Below, one piece after another: positions 24,340-32,552 of a stretch of DNA of 37,676 nucleotides. Below the pieces are notes generated by a model. It worked only from the letters and a program-made list of their open reading frames with translations. It had not been told where the DNA came from and searched no databases. The DNA lies in assembly GCA_903863375.1 (NCBI GenBank), contig CAIPBT010000056.1, forward strand, positions 1 to 37,676. The letters run 5' to 3'. Position 1 is the first letter of the stretch. Every line of letters starts with the position of its first letter. This DNA comes from an uncultured Ferrovum sp. GTDB lineage: Bacteria; Pseudomonadota; Gammaproteobacteria; Burkholderiales; Ferrovaceae. Both the position numbers and the translations under genes were made by a program.

Positions 24340-25728
24340 TCAGCTTTCGCCAGACTTGAAGCTGTTGGGCTCCAGTTCGTGTTTCTGCAGCAGCTTGTAG
24401 AATTCGGTCCGGTTGCGCTTGGCGAGGCGGGCGGCCTGCGACACGTTGCCCTCGGCCATTTTCAGCACCTGGACCAGATAGGCCCGCTCAAAGCCGCGCC
24501 GCGCCTCGTCGAAGGAAGGCACGTCGCTGGCCTCGCCCTGCAGGGCCGCCTGGACCAGGTGATCGGGGATCACGTCGGTGGTCGCCAGGGCAAGGCTGCG
24601 CTCCACGACATTGAACAGCTGCCGCACATTGCCAGGCCAGTTGCTGGCCAGCAACCGCTGCAGGGCATCCGGCGCAAAGCTGCGGGCGTGTTTGCCATAA
24701 CTGTCGCCCAGCGTGCGCAGGAAGTGCAGGGCGAGCAGGGCGATGTCTTCGCGCCGCTCACGCAGCGGCGGGACCTCCAGTTTCACGACGTTCAGCCGGT
24801 AGTAGAGGTCCTCACGGAAACTGCCCTCCTTCACTCGTTGCTGCAGGTCGCGGTGGGTGGCCGAAATCACCCGCACGTTGATCCGCCGCGACTGCGTCGC
24901 GCCGACTGGTCGCACTTCGCGTTCCTGCAGCACGCGCAGCAGTTTCACCTGCAGGCTGGCCGGCATGTCACCAATTTCATCCAGGAACAGTGTCCCGTTG
25001 TCTGCGGCCATGAACAGCCCCTGATGGTCGCGGGTCGCGCCGGTGAAGGAGCCTTTGACGTGTCCGAACAGTTCCGATTCGAGCAGGTTTTCCGGGATCG
25101 CGCCGCAGTTGACGGCGATGAACGGGCCCTCGGCGCGCCGGCTGGCGAGGTGCATCGCCTGCGCCAGCAATTCCTTGCCTGTGCCGCTTTCGCCCTGGAT
25201 GAAAATGGCTGCCTCCGATTCCGCCGCGAGGCGGGCCTGCGAGAGCAGGCTTTCCATCCGCTGGCTACGCGTCAGCAGGCCACGTCGCCAGTCGCCTTGG
25301 GCGCGTGCCGACTCCGCCGCCGGCGTTGTGCTGATTCCTGCGGGCGCGGCGGCGGTGGCGCCGGACAGCGCCAGGGCGCGCTCCACCTGCATCATCAAGG
25401 TGCGGGCATCGTAGGGTTTGGTCAGATAGCCGAATACCCCACGATGCACCGCCTCGACCGCGTCTGGCACGGTTGCGTGAGCGGTCAGGATGATCACCGG
25501 CAGCGAGGGGTCCTGGTTGCGGATGGCTTCGAACAGCGCCATGCCATCCATGCCACCCATGCGCAGATCGGTGATCACCAGATCCGGCCGGTCGCGCTCC
25601 ACCAAGGTCAGGGCACGTTCGCCACTTTCCACGGCGCTGACCCGAAAGCCCTTGCCAGACAGGCGGATCGACAGCAGCTTGAGCAACTCTGCGTCATCGT
25701 CCGCCAACACAATATGGGCCACGGTCAT
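24340..25728 (-). CDS. glrR: Sigma-54-dependent response regulator GlrR (QseF)
   Basis: A 462-residue NtrC-family activator. The receiver domain has acid pocket Asp10-12, phosphoacceptor Asp54 (LVITDLRM) and Lys104 (LTKPYD). The AAA+ domain has Walker A GESGTGKE (179-186), the sigma-54-contact loop as GSFTGA (226-231) where GAFTGA is usual, and LFLDEIGDMP. The C-terminal helix-turn-helix is GNVSQAARLAKRNRTEFYKL followed by LQKHELEPNSF, typical of GlrR. The ATG overlaps the qseG stop. In Enterobacteria GlrR is phosphorylated by GlrK and drives glmY and rpoE from sigma-54 promoters. Here two matching sites and a sigma-54 promoter lie directly downstream of its stop. Confidence 0.93.
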   Translation of the reverse strand: MTVAHIVLADDDAELLKLLSIRLSGKGFRVSAVESGERALTLVERDRPDLVITDLRMGGMDGMALFEAIRNQDPSLPVIILTAHATVPDAVEAVHRGVFGYLTKPYDARTLMMQVERALALSGATAAAPAGISTTPAAESARAQGDWRRGLLTRSQRMESLLSQARLAAESEAAIFIQGESGTGKELLAQAMHLASRRAEGPFIAVNCGAIPENLLESELFGHVKGSFTGATRDHQGLFMAADNGTLFLDEIGDMPASLQVKLLRVLQEREVRPVGATQSRRINVRVISATHRDLQQRVKEGSFREDLYYRLNVVKLEVPPLRERREDIALLALHFLRTLGDSYGKHARSFAPDALQRLLASNWPGNVRQLFNVVERSLALATTDVIPDHLVQAALQGEASDVPSFDEARRGFERAYLVQVLKMAEGNVSQAARLAKRNRTEFYKLLQKHELEPNSFKSGES

Positions 25729-26441
25729 GGTCGTGTGTCTGGCCTGGCGGCCTTGCGGTCAGCCAGACTCTTTTCCAGATTGAGCAGGGCATCCAGTTTC
25801 TGCTGCAAACCGTCCGCGCGCGCCTTCTCTTCCCGTAGCCGTTGCGTCAGGGTATCGACCTGGGCTTCGTTGCGTTTCAGATCGGCGCGCAGGCGCTGGG
25901 CAAGGCTGGTCAGGGTGGCGGCCGTGTCGATCGCGGCAGCTGCTGTCACTGCCACCGCTGGACTGGTTTGGGCACTGGCCTGGTGCTCAGGCTGCAGCAG
26001 GCCCTGCAGGGTTTCTTCCTCTTTCGCCTGCCATGCCAGTAGCACTTCGAGATAGTTCAGCATGGCACTGGCCGGCGCCCCAATCTGCGGGTTGTCGCGC
26101 GGAACCTCGGTCAGCGCCAGCATGGCATGCAGGGTGTCGCGCTGGTTCTGGCTCGGCAGGGCAAGCGCCAACGCAAGTTTGGCGCGATCCAGCGGAAGGT
26201 GCTGTTCCAGCACCCGCGCACGACGCTGCTGGATTTCCTGCGTCAGATCGTCGCGCCGCAAGGCCAGCAGATGCTGGGTGTAGGCGAAGGCATCGTCGGC
26301 ATCGAGGGTTGATCGGTCCTGCACCGGGGCCGGTGCCACGCCGTTCGGAATGCGCCAGGTTGCCGGCACCATGGTCTGGCAGCCCCCCAGCCACGCTGTC
26401 GCGATGAGGATGGGCCAAGCCCGGTGCTGCCATGTCCTCAT
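25725..26441 (-). CDS. qseG: QseG-like lipoprotein
   Basis: A 238-residue lipoprotein encoded between the kinase and regulator genes. The lipobox LGGC puts the acylated Cys at residue 21; the next residues QT have no Asp at +2, which favours the outer membrane. A helical domain follows (FAYTQHLLALRRDDLTQEIQ, PLDRAKLALALALPSQNQ). After an Ala/Thr/Gln-rich linker (about 150-175) comes a C-terminal coiled coil (LKRNEAQVDTLTQRLREEKA). In E. coli QseG interacts with the kinase QseE/GlrK and is needed for its signalling. The ATG overlaps the glrK stop by 4 nt. Sequence is poorly conserved in this family; context and architecture carry the call. Confidence 0.8.
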   Translation of the reverse strand: MRTWQHRAWPILIATAWLGGCQTMVPATWRIPNGVAPAPVQDRSTLDADDAFAYTQHLLALRRDDLTQEIQQRRARVLEQHLPLDRAKLALALALPSQNQRDTLHAMLALTEVPRDNPQIGAPASAMLNYLEVLLAWQAKEEETLQGLLQPEHQASAQTSPAVAVTAAAAIDTAATLTSLAQRLRADLKRNEAQVDTLTQRLREEKARADGLQQKLDALLNLEKSLADRKAARPDTRP

Positions 26442-27922
26442 GCCGTCCCCCGTTGGTTGTTGGCTTCGGTCGCGGCTGGTCCCGAATTTGGCAGGTTGAT
26501 GCGGAAACTGGCTCCGCGTGGCCGGTTCTCGGCCACCCGGACACTGCCGCCATGGGCCAGCACGAATTCGCGCATGATGGCGAGCCCCAGACCGGTTCCT
26601 TTGACGGGCCCATGCTGGGGGGTACGGGTACGGTAAAAGGGGTCGAAAATCCGCTCACGGTCTTCCGGGACAATACCCGGGCCCTCATCATCGATCTGGA
26701 TCAGGGCGAGCGGGCCCTCGGCCGTTGCGGATGCGCGGACGAGCCCGGCTTCGGGAGAAAACTTGATCGCGTTCGAGATGACGTTGTCGAACACGATGCG
26801 CAGTTTCTCGGCATCCGCCTGGACAATCACGTCCTGGCCGGCCAATTGCAAGCGCAAGCCTTTGCCCTGCGCCACCAGGCGATGGTCTTCGAACACACTC
26901 GCCAGCAGCTGGCGGACGCTCACGGCCTGCACGTGCAACAGGCTGCGGTTGTAGCGGGCAGCATCACCGGCGCTGAAATTCAGCAAATTCTCGATCATCC
27001 GCTGCAACTGCAGGCTTTTGTTGCGCAGGATGGTGGTGATCTCGCGCTGCTGGTCCGACAGCTGCCCGCCGACCTCGTCGGCCAGCAGATCGCTGCCCTC
27101 CCGCAGGGCGGCCAGGGGCGTTTTCAGTTCATGCGAAACGTGCTGCAGAAAGCGTTTCTTGCCTTCCTCCAGTTCCAGCAGCCGCTTGCGCAGCCAGTCC
27201 AGCTGCCGGCCCAGATCAACCAGATCGCTGGGGCCACTCACCTGTACTGCCTGGCTCAGGTTGCCTTTGCCCATCACCCGGATGGCGGAGTTGATCTGTT
27301 CAAATGGCCGGGTGATGAAGACGGTGAATGCAATGGCGAGCAGGATCGCTAGAGGGATCAAGCCCCCCAGCTGCAGCACCATGCTGCGTTCGGCATCCAG
27401 GGCGGCCGCGTGCATGTTGTCGACCTCAAGATGGATGTGGATATCACTGTCCCGGTAGAGCGCCATGGCCAGATCATTGAGTTGCGGAAATCGCTCGGCG
27501 ATGCCGGCCAGCGCGTCCGGGGTACTTTCGGCCTTGATCACATCGTCGTACAGCCCCGCTTCGACCCGCTGCAAGCGCTCGAGGTTCGGGCCGGTTGCAG
27601 TATTGTTGGTCGCCCCTTGCAGACTGACAACGGTGGCCTGGAACAGACGGTGCGTTTCCGTGAACTGCGCAAGGCTCTCGGGCTTGCCGAGGATCAGGTA
27701 CTGCTGGAAGCTGCGTTCGATATCGGTGGCCAGCTCGGAAAGCTTGCGGCAACCGGTGGTGATCTTGACCGCCTGATATACCGCTTCCTGTGAGCGGGTG
27801 GCGAGCCGTTCCAGGTGCCGCGCCGTACTGTAGAACGCAAAACAGATCGGCAACATCACCAGCAGCAGTCCGAGCAGGATCAGCTTGAAGAACGACTTGG
27901 GGTAGTAGCTCTTGGCTGTCAT
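26438..27922 (-). CDS. glrK: Sensor histidine kinase GlrK (QseE)
   Basis: A 494-residue inner-membrane kinase. Transmembrane helix 1 is about 11-31 (FFKLILLGLLLVMLPICFAF), the periplasmic helical sensor about 32-182, helix 2 about 183-203. A HAMP linker follows (RPFEQINSAIRVMGKGNLSQ). The phosphoacceptor is His264 in HVSHELKTPL. The ATP domain shows N-box NVISNAIKFSP, G1 DDEGPGI, F-box FDPFYR and G2 GTGLGLAI. It starts 11 nt after the VWA-protein stop without a clear Shine-Dalgarno sequence, so it is probably expressed with the moxR-VWA genes upstream. The periplasmic signal is not known; the E. coli homologue answers to cell-envelope state. Confidence 0.93.
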   Translation of the reverse strand: MTAKSYYPKSFFKLILLGLLLVMLPICFAFYSTARHLERLATRSQEAVYQAVKITTGCRKLSELATDIERSFQQYLILGKPESLAQFTETHRLFQATVVSLQGATNNTATGPNLERLQRVEAGLYDDVIKAESTPDALAGIAERFPQLNDLAMALYRDSDIHIHLEVDNMHAAALDAERSMVLQLGGLIPLAILLAIAFTVFITRPFEQINSAIRVMGKGNLSQAVQVSGPSDLVDLGRQLDWLRKRLLELEEGKKRFLQHVSHELKTPLAALREGSDLLADEVGGQLSDQQREITTILRNKSLQLQRMIENLLNFSAGDAARYNRSLLHVQAVSVRQLLASVFEDHRLVAQGKGLRLQLAGQDVIVQADAEKLRIVFDNVISNAIKFSPEAGLVRASATAEGPLALIQIDDEGPGIVPEDRERIFDPFYRTRTPQHGPVKGTGLGLAIMREFVLAHGGSVRVAENRPRGASFRINLPNSGPAATEANNQRGTA

Positions 27923-27933
27923 GATTGCACTGG

Positions 27934-29136
27934 TCAGTCCGTGCGGGCGTCAGGTGGTGCGCCGCTGCGGCGACCGGCAGGCACCACCGCTTGATGTACC
28001 ATCGGCAGACCTTGCAGCAGTGAGGCCTGCAAGCGGGCAAGGGTGTGCTCCAGGCCAGGAAACTGCTGTGCCAACCGGGATACCGGCAGATGCTGCCAGG
28101 GCCGCCACCCCAGATGGCTGATCAGCAGGGCGACCAGGGCAAACAGGGCGAGCGGCCAGCGGCCATCGCCTGCCACGGTATGACGGGCGGCGGCCCGATT
28201 GGCCCGCAGCGCTGCATGCAGTTCTCCCGGTGCCGCCAGCCTCAGATAACCCAGCCCGGTCTCGCTGGCCAGGGTCTGCAGATATGTTTCGTGCAGCGAC
28301 GACAGATGCTCCTGCCCCGCTTTCGGTTTGCTGGCGTCGGCCGACTTCGCGCTGTCCGGGGCAGTTGCCGGCTGGAGTTTCTCCTTGGCGGCATCGGCGG
28401 GATCTTCCACGTACTGCTCACCGGCAACGCTGCCTTCGCGCCCCTGGTTGTAGATGTCGACCTGGGCCACCTCATCGGCCTGCCAGAAGCCGATTCGATT
28501 ACCTTGAGGATCATATTTGGGGATCTGCTGCGGACGGGTGCTGCCGGTACCCACCAGCACGCCGGCAAATTCGCCGGGCGTGGCGTTGATCTTCGGACGA
28601 TGCTTCATGCTGATCGGTGGTGCTTCATGGCCGTCCGTAAACATCACGAAGGCCGGCTTGTCCGGCAGATCCCGCACGGATTGCAGTCCCGAGTTGACAC
28701 CTTTGGCGATTTCGCTCGCGCCAGCCCAGGACATGCGGTTGCCGATGGTGTCGAGGGTGGCCTGCAGTTCGCGGAAATTGCCGCAAACTTCCACAGGCGC
28801 CAGCAGCACGAAGGTGCGGTATTCGTTGAAGATGCCAAGTCCGATGCGCGAGCCGCAAGGCACCTCGCGCAACAGTTCTCCAATAGCGCGACGGGCCAGT
28901 TCGATGCGTGGCAGCGTTTCGCGGCGCCACTGTGTGTCGGGTACATTCATGCTCTGCGTGATGTCGACCACCAGCAGGGCATGCACCAGATCTTCCTGCA
29001 CGGGTAGCGGCGGCCGCAGCAGACAGGCCGCCAGGCCAAGCGCAGCGATGCCCAGCAGCCAGCCATCCGGATGCTGCTGCCAGCGATGGTGCAGGCTCTG
29101 CCAGGCGTCCGTCAGCAGGGAGGGGAGGGCTGCCAT
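27934..29136 (-). CDS. VWA-domain membrane protein, MxaL/BatA-like
   Basis: A 400-residue protein: N-terminal helix (GWLLGIAALGLAACLL), then a periplasmic von Willebrand factor A domain with MIDAS DITQSM (the DxSxS position has Thr for the first Ser), MFTDGHEAPP, a charged Lys/Ala/Asp-rich insertion (about 300-345), and a C-terminal helix (WPLALFALVALLISHLG). The ATG at 29136 is one base after the TPR gene stop; the frame continues upstream through that gene but the protein family starts here. As the last member of the moxR-DUF58-MxaA-VWA-TPR-VWA set it matches the place of MxaL. Such proteins act with MoxR AAA+ chaperones on maturation of a periplasmic partner. Confidence 0.75.
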   Translation of the reverse strand: MAALPSLLTDAWQSLHHRWQQHPDGWLLGIAALGLAACLLRPPLPVQEDLVHALLVVDITQSMNVPDTQWRRETLPRIELARRAIGELLREVPCGSRIGLGIFNEYRTFVLLAPVEVCGNFRELQATLDTIGNRMSWAGASEIAKGVNSGLQSVRDLPDKPAFVMFTDGHEAPPISMKHRPKINATPGEFAGVLVGTGSTRPQQIPKYDPQGNRIGFWQADEVAQVDIYNQGREGSVAGEQYVEDPADAAKEKLQPATAPDSAKSADASKPKAGQEHLSSLHETYLQTLASETGLGYLRLAAPGELHAALRANRAAARHTVAGDGRWPLALFALVALLISHLGWRPWQHLPVSRLAQQFPGLEHTLARLQASLLQGLPMVHQAVVPAGRRSGAPPDARTD

Positions 29137-29137
29137 C

Positions 29138-29692
29138 TCAGGGCAGACCCAGGGTGAAACCGCGCATGGTGGTAGGGGCGCGCTCAGCCCCGATGGGGGG
29201 ATTGCCGCCCCCGCTGTCCTCGTCTTCCTCTTCCGGGATGACGCGCAGGGCACGGTCAAGGTTGTACCGGGCATCCCAGTCCTGTGGGTATTGACGCAGC
29301 AGGTTGCGGTAACCCTCTTTCGCCAGTTCCACCAGTGGGATGGTCTGCGGGTCGGCCGCCGGTCCGCCCGCCTGGACCGCGCGGCGCAGGTACAGTGTCG
29401 CGGCATTGTAGGCCGCTACCGCGCCATACTGACTGCCCGTCTGCTCTTCCACCCGCTTGTACAGGTTCAGCGCGCCTTCCACGTCGCCCTTTTCATCCAG
29501 GGCAGTGGCTTTCGCCAATAGGGCTTCGGGCGGCATGCCCTGTTCCGGCATGCCTTGCAGCTGGTGCTGGGCGATGCGCTGGTTCCAGCTGGCAGCCTCC
29601 TGTTGCCGAAGCCAGGCATCTCCGGCGGGAATGCCCAAGGCCAGCAGCAGCGTGCCGGGGACCCAGGGATTCAGCAGCAGTTTCACTGCCAT
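29138..29692 (-). CDS. TPR-containing protein, MxaK-like
   Basis: A 184-residue protein with one N-terminal hydrophobic segment (NPWVPGTLLLALGIPAGDAW) and a helical repeat region resembling TPRs (LLAKATALDEKGDVEGALNL, then YNAATLYLRRAV; the second unit AKEGYRNLLRQYPQDWDARY with NLDRALRVI). The acidic tail EEEDEDSGGG ends it. The ATG at 29692 has GGAGAG 5 nt upstream and overlaps the preceding VWA gene by 10 nt. Position between two VWA genes corresponds to MxaK in methanol dehydrogenase maturation clusters, or to the TPR part of BatB/BatC in Bat operons. It was identified by architecture and position rather than strong sequence likeness. Confidence 0.7.
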   Translation of the reverse strand: MAVKLLLNPWVPGTLLLALGIPAGDAWLRQQEAASWNQRIAQHQLQGMPEQGMPPEALLAKATALDEKGDVEGALNLYKRVEEQTGSQYGAVAAYNAATLYLRRAVQAGGPAADPQTIPLVELAKEGYRNLLRQYPQDWDARYNLDRALRVIPEEEDEDSGGGNPPIGAERAPTTMRGFTLGLP

Positions 29693-30750
29693 GTTCGTCT
29701 CTCCATGCCTTTCGCCCAGGCCAGCAAGGCCGTCAACAGTGCAGCAATCACAAACAGGGGTGGTGACAGGTCGCGGCGTGGACTGACTTCTGTCAGGGTG
29801 ATGGGGTGGGCTTCCAGCCGGCCAACGTCATCAATGGCATTTTTCAACGCCTGTGGATTTTGCGCCTCGTAGGCATGATAAGGAATGCCGATGCCAGAGA
29901 AAAACTTGTTCAGGAAGCGTTCCGGGATGGATTCGTCCGCCGCATCCTGCGCTGCCTTCAGTTCTTCCGCCGTCGGCGCTGCTGCGCCGGGGCCCGGTGT
30001 GGGCGTGCCGGCCGGCGCATCCACCGGCCCGGTCAGCGGCGGGCTGTAGTACGAGCGGATGTAGATCCAGTACAGCGCGATGCGGTTGCGCTTATACAAC
30101 TGGGTCAGATATTTGCGCAGGTCTGGTTCGATCTGGCCACCACCATCCGAGACCAGCAGCACGATGCGCGAGCCGGTGTAGACCCGATCGGAAAACCGTT
30201 CCCCCGCCGCCTGCAGCGCATGGCCGATATCGGTGTCGGCCAGCCCGCGGCCCACGTCGGCCGCGCGGATGGCGGCCTGCACGGCCGCCTGTTTCTGGGT
30301 GAAGTCGAGCGTCGGAATCGCGACATTGGTGAAATCTATCATCGAAAAGACATCATTCGGCCGGCCGGCCGAGAATTCGGCGATCAGGCGTTTGGCGATT
30401 TTCGCTTTTGAGTCATCGATCCGTTCATCGCCCGAGCGCAGCGTATTGGTTTCGGGACCAAACTTCTGGTCCATGCTGCGCGAGCGGTCCAGCAGCAGGA
30501 CAATTTCGGCACCTCGGCCGATGCGCGTGCTGGTGGCCTCCGGCAGATAGGGCCCGGCCAAGGCCAGTGTCACCGCAATCCAGGCCAGCATGGCGGCCAG
30601 TTGCAGCAGCCGGGCGAGCCGGTCTGACGCGGGGTCTGCGGGCAACAGCCCCAGATGACTCCAGAGTACCGGCTGCCGCGCCGGCACCAGCCAGGGAACG
30701 GCCGCCAGCAACAACAGCAGCAGCGCCCACGGGTGTGCAAAGGCCAGCAT
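29683..30750 (-). CDS. VWA-domain membrane protein, MxaC/BatB-like
   Basis: A 355-residue protein with two N-terminal helices (PWALLLLLLAAVPWLVPA and LLQLAAMLAWIAVTLALAG), a VWA domain with a complete MIDAS (LLLDRSRSM; later VGRGLADTDIGHAL and LLVSDGGGQ), a Pro/Gly/Ala-rich loop (about 245-265), and a C-terminal helix (LFVIAALLTALLAWAKG). The ATG at 30750 overlaps the MxaA-like stop by one base. The metal site and topology place the VWA domain in the periplasm, where it should engage other components of the MoxR-linked complex. MxaC is the closest positional equivalent; BatA/BatB are alternatives. Confidence 0.8.
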   Translation of the reverse strand: MLAFAHPWALLLLLLAAVPWLVPARQPVLWSHLGLLPADPASDRLARLLQLAAMLAWIAVTLALAGPYLPEATSTRIGRGAEIVLLLDRSRSMDQKFGPETNTLRSGDERIDDSKAKIAKRLIAEFSAGRPNDVFSMIDFTNVAIPTLDFTQKQAAVQAAIRAADVGRGLADTDIGHALQAAGERFSDRVYTGSRIVLLVSDGGGQIEPDLRKYLTQLYKRNRIALYWIYIRSYYSPPLTGPVDAPAGTPTPGPGAAAPTAEELKAAQDAADESIPERFLNKFFSGIGIPYHAYEAQNPQALKNAIDDVGRLEAHPITLTEVSPRRDLSPPLFVIAALLTALLAWAKGMERRTWQ

Positions 30751-31691
30751 CAGGGATGACGCCGCTCGAACTGCTGCCAGGCCCTGGCCAGCGAGCGCAA
30801 CTCGTCGCGCAAGCCTGCCGGTACGCCGTTTTGTTCCGGTTCAAAAAACAGGGTCCGGCTGCGGGCAAAAAACTGTACGGTCTGCGCGTGCAAGGCGGCG
30901 TCGGCACCAAGCCGGTGACACCAGTCTGATACCGCTTCGGCGAACAGCCGCTGGCCTGCGGCCTCGTCGAACGCGCGGTGCATGCGTTGCATGGCGGTAC
31001 GGGCACCGTCTGGTTGATCCATCGCTTTCAGCAGGCGCCGCAGCTCGCGGGCGGCGTGCGCAAACGGACGCAGCCGCCGCGGGCGCAACAGCTGCACGGC
31101 CAGGGCCAGCAGCAGCCAGGCCGTCAGACCGGCGCCGGCCATTCCAACCAGATGCAGGCGCTCACGGGCGGCGCTGTCATCCACCAACGGGGCCGGCCGC
31201 AGTCCGCGCATGTCTGGCAGATCGGAGCGCACCTGACCGGTTCCTAGCGGTACCACATCCACCGTCAGGCTCGGCACGATCTCGGTGTAGGGCGTCGGGC
31301 CACCTTTGAAACGCAAAGCAATCGGCGGCACGTTGATGATCTGGGGCACTTTCGGCGCATTAACCAGCTGCACTTCAATGTCAAGGTGCAGACGGGTGCC
31401 GCCCTGCGCGTCCGGCGCGCTTTGGCTGCGCACATTGCGCAGGGTCCACCAGCCTGCACGCTTGCCGGCGCGCGGCAGTGAGGATGGGTCGAGGCTGTAG
31501 CCCGGTGCCAGCACCAGATCGATGGGTTCGACGATCACGTCGCCCAGCTGGTAACCGAAAAGACGGATGTCAGGTCGTTGCAGCTGGACCGGAACGACGG
31601 CCAGGGCCGGCAAGGCGGTGAGCGCCAGCAGGGCTGCCGTGCAACAGGGCGCGATGGCCCGGCGGAACAGGAGGGGATCAGGCGGCAGCAT
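30750..31691 (-). CDS. MxaA-like membrane protein
   Basis: A protein of 313 residues from the ATG at 31691, or 325 from an ATG at 31727; neither has a good Shine-Dalgarno sequence. The shorter form gives a normal signal peptide (RRAIAPCCTAALLALTALPALA-VVP). A beta-rich periplasmic domain follows (VQLQRPDIRLFGYQLGDVIV, TRLHLDIEVQLVN, TPYTEIVPSLTVDVVPLG), then one helix (GMAGAGLTAWLLLALAVQLL) and a cytoplasmic helical tail of about 110 residues. This layout and the position between DUF58 and VWA genes match MxaA, needed for calcium-dependent maturation of methanol dehydrogenase in methylotrophs. No dehydrogenase gene is in the window, so the client is unknown. Confidence 0.65.
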   Translation of the reverse strand: MLPPDPLLFRRAIAPCCTAALLALTALPALAVVPVQLQRPDIRLFGYQLGDVIVEPIDLVLAPGYSLDPSSLPRAGKRAGWWTLRNVRSQSAPDAQGGTRLHLDIEVQLVNAPKVPQIINVPPIALRFKGGPTPYTEIVPSLTVDVVPLGTGQVRSDLPDMRGLRPAPLVDDSAARERLHLVGMAGAGLTAWLLLALAVQLLRPRRLRPFAHAARELRRLLKAMDQPDGARTAMQRMHRAFDEAAGQRLFAEAVSDWCHRLGADAALHAQTVQFFARSRTLFFEPEQNGVPAGLRDELRSLARAWQQFERRHP

Positions 31692-32523
31692 GAAAGTAGC
31701 GGGTGATCTGGTCAGGATGGAAAGCATCTTCGATGATCAGTGGCGGGCGGCCGAGCCGTTCGCATTGGCGAAGCAGCATCGCCCGGCGTTCGGTCAAGGC
31801 AGCGCGCCACGCAGCCTGCAGAGCAGGGCGCAGCCACACCAACCGGTGCTGCCCGGTCTCGCTGTCCTGCAGGCGCAGCAAACCACGACCTTTCGGAACC
31901 TGGGTTTCCACAGGATCCCACAGAACGACGGGTACCACGTCGTGCCCCTGCAGGGCTGCGAGCAGCTGCTCAATGAACGCCACCGGGTGGTGGAAGTCAC
32001 TGACCAGGAACACCAGGGACCGCCGCTGTGGCAACCAGTTGGCCGCCTGCAGCAGCCCCTGCGCAGCGGGCCTGCCCATCGGACGCGACTGCAGCAGTCG
32101 GTCCGCTACCGCCAAGGTGGCGGCCCGTCGTTGTGTGGGTGGCACGAACAGATCCTGCCGCACCTGCTCGTCGCAACCGATGAAACTGAACAGGTCCCCA
32201 TTGCGGCTGACCGACCAGGCCAGCGACCGCGTCAGATCAACCAGGCTCTGCCACTTGTCATGCTGACCCTGCACTGCCATCGAGGCGGACAGGTCGGCCA
32301 GCAGCACTACCGGAATGGCGCTGCGCTGGGCGAACACCCGCACCTGCCAGCGGCCGAAGGGATCGCGCAGGCTTGCCCGGATGTCCAGGCGCCGCGGATC
32401 GCCGCCTTCGGCCAGGGCCCGGTGTCCGGTGAACTCGAAACCGGCACCCGACTGGGTGCCCCGGTGTGCACCAGTCACATGACCACGGGACCGCCAGTGA
32501 ATGCGGTAATGAAACTCATCCAT
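31678..32523 (-). CDS. DUF58 protein, MxaS-like
   Basis: A 281-residue cytoplasmic protein without visible transmembrane helices. The DUF58 core is seen at GGDPRRLDIRASLRDPFGRW, followed by a degenerate VWA-like fold: VVLLADLSASMAVQG (DxSxS-type), FSFIGCDEQVRQDLFVPP, RRSLVFLVSDFHHP and VVPVVLWDP. DUF58 proteins pair with MoxR ATPases and VWA proteins. The ATG at 32523 lies 29 nt after the moxR stop. In methylotrophs the equivalent is MxaS; in other bacteria it is the second gene of Bat/MoxR operons. Its stop overlaps the start of the MxaA-like gene. Confidence 0.82.
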   Translation of the reverse strand: MDEFHYRIHWRSRGHVTGAHRGTQSGAGFEFTGHRALAEGGDPRRLDIRASLRDPFGRWQVRVFAQRSAIPVVLLADLSASMAVQGQHDKWQSLVDLTRSLAWSVSRNGDLFSFIGCDEQVRQDLFVPPTQRRAATLAVADRLLQSRPMGRPAAQGLLQAANWLPQRRSLVFLVSDFHHPVAFIEQLLAALQGHDVVPVVLWDPVETQVPKGRGLLRLQDSETGQHRLVWLRPALQAAWRAALTERRAMLLRQCERLGRPPLIIEDAFHPDQITRYFHAAA

Positions 32524-32552
32524 ACGTCGAGAGCCGTCTGGCGGGACCCCGG

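Noticed and set aside
24268-26055. 595-codon plus-strand open frame across glrR and qseG
   Set aside because: Antisense of two well-supported genes, and it lacks any domain pattern.
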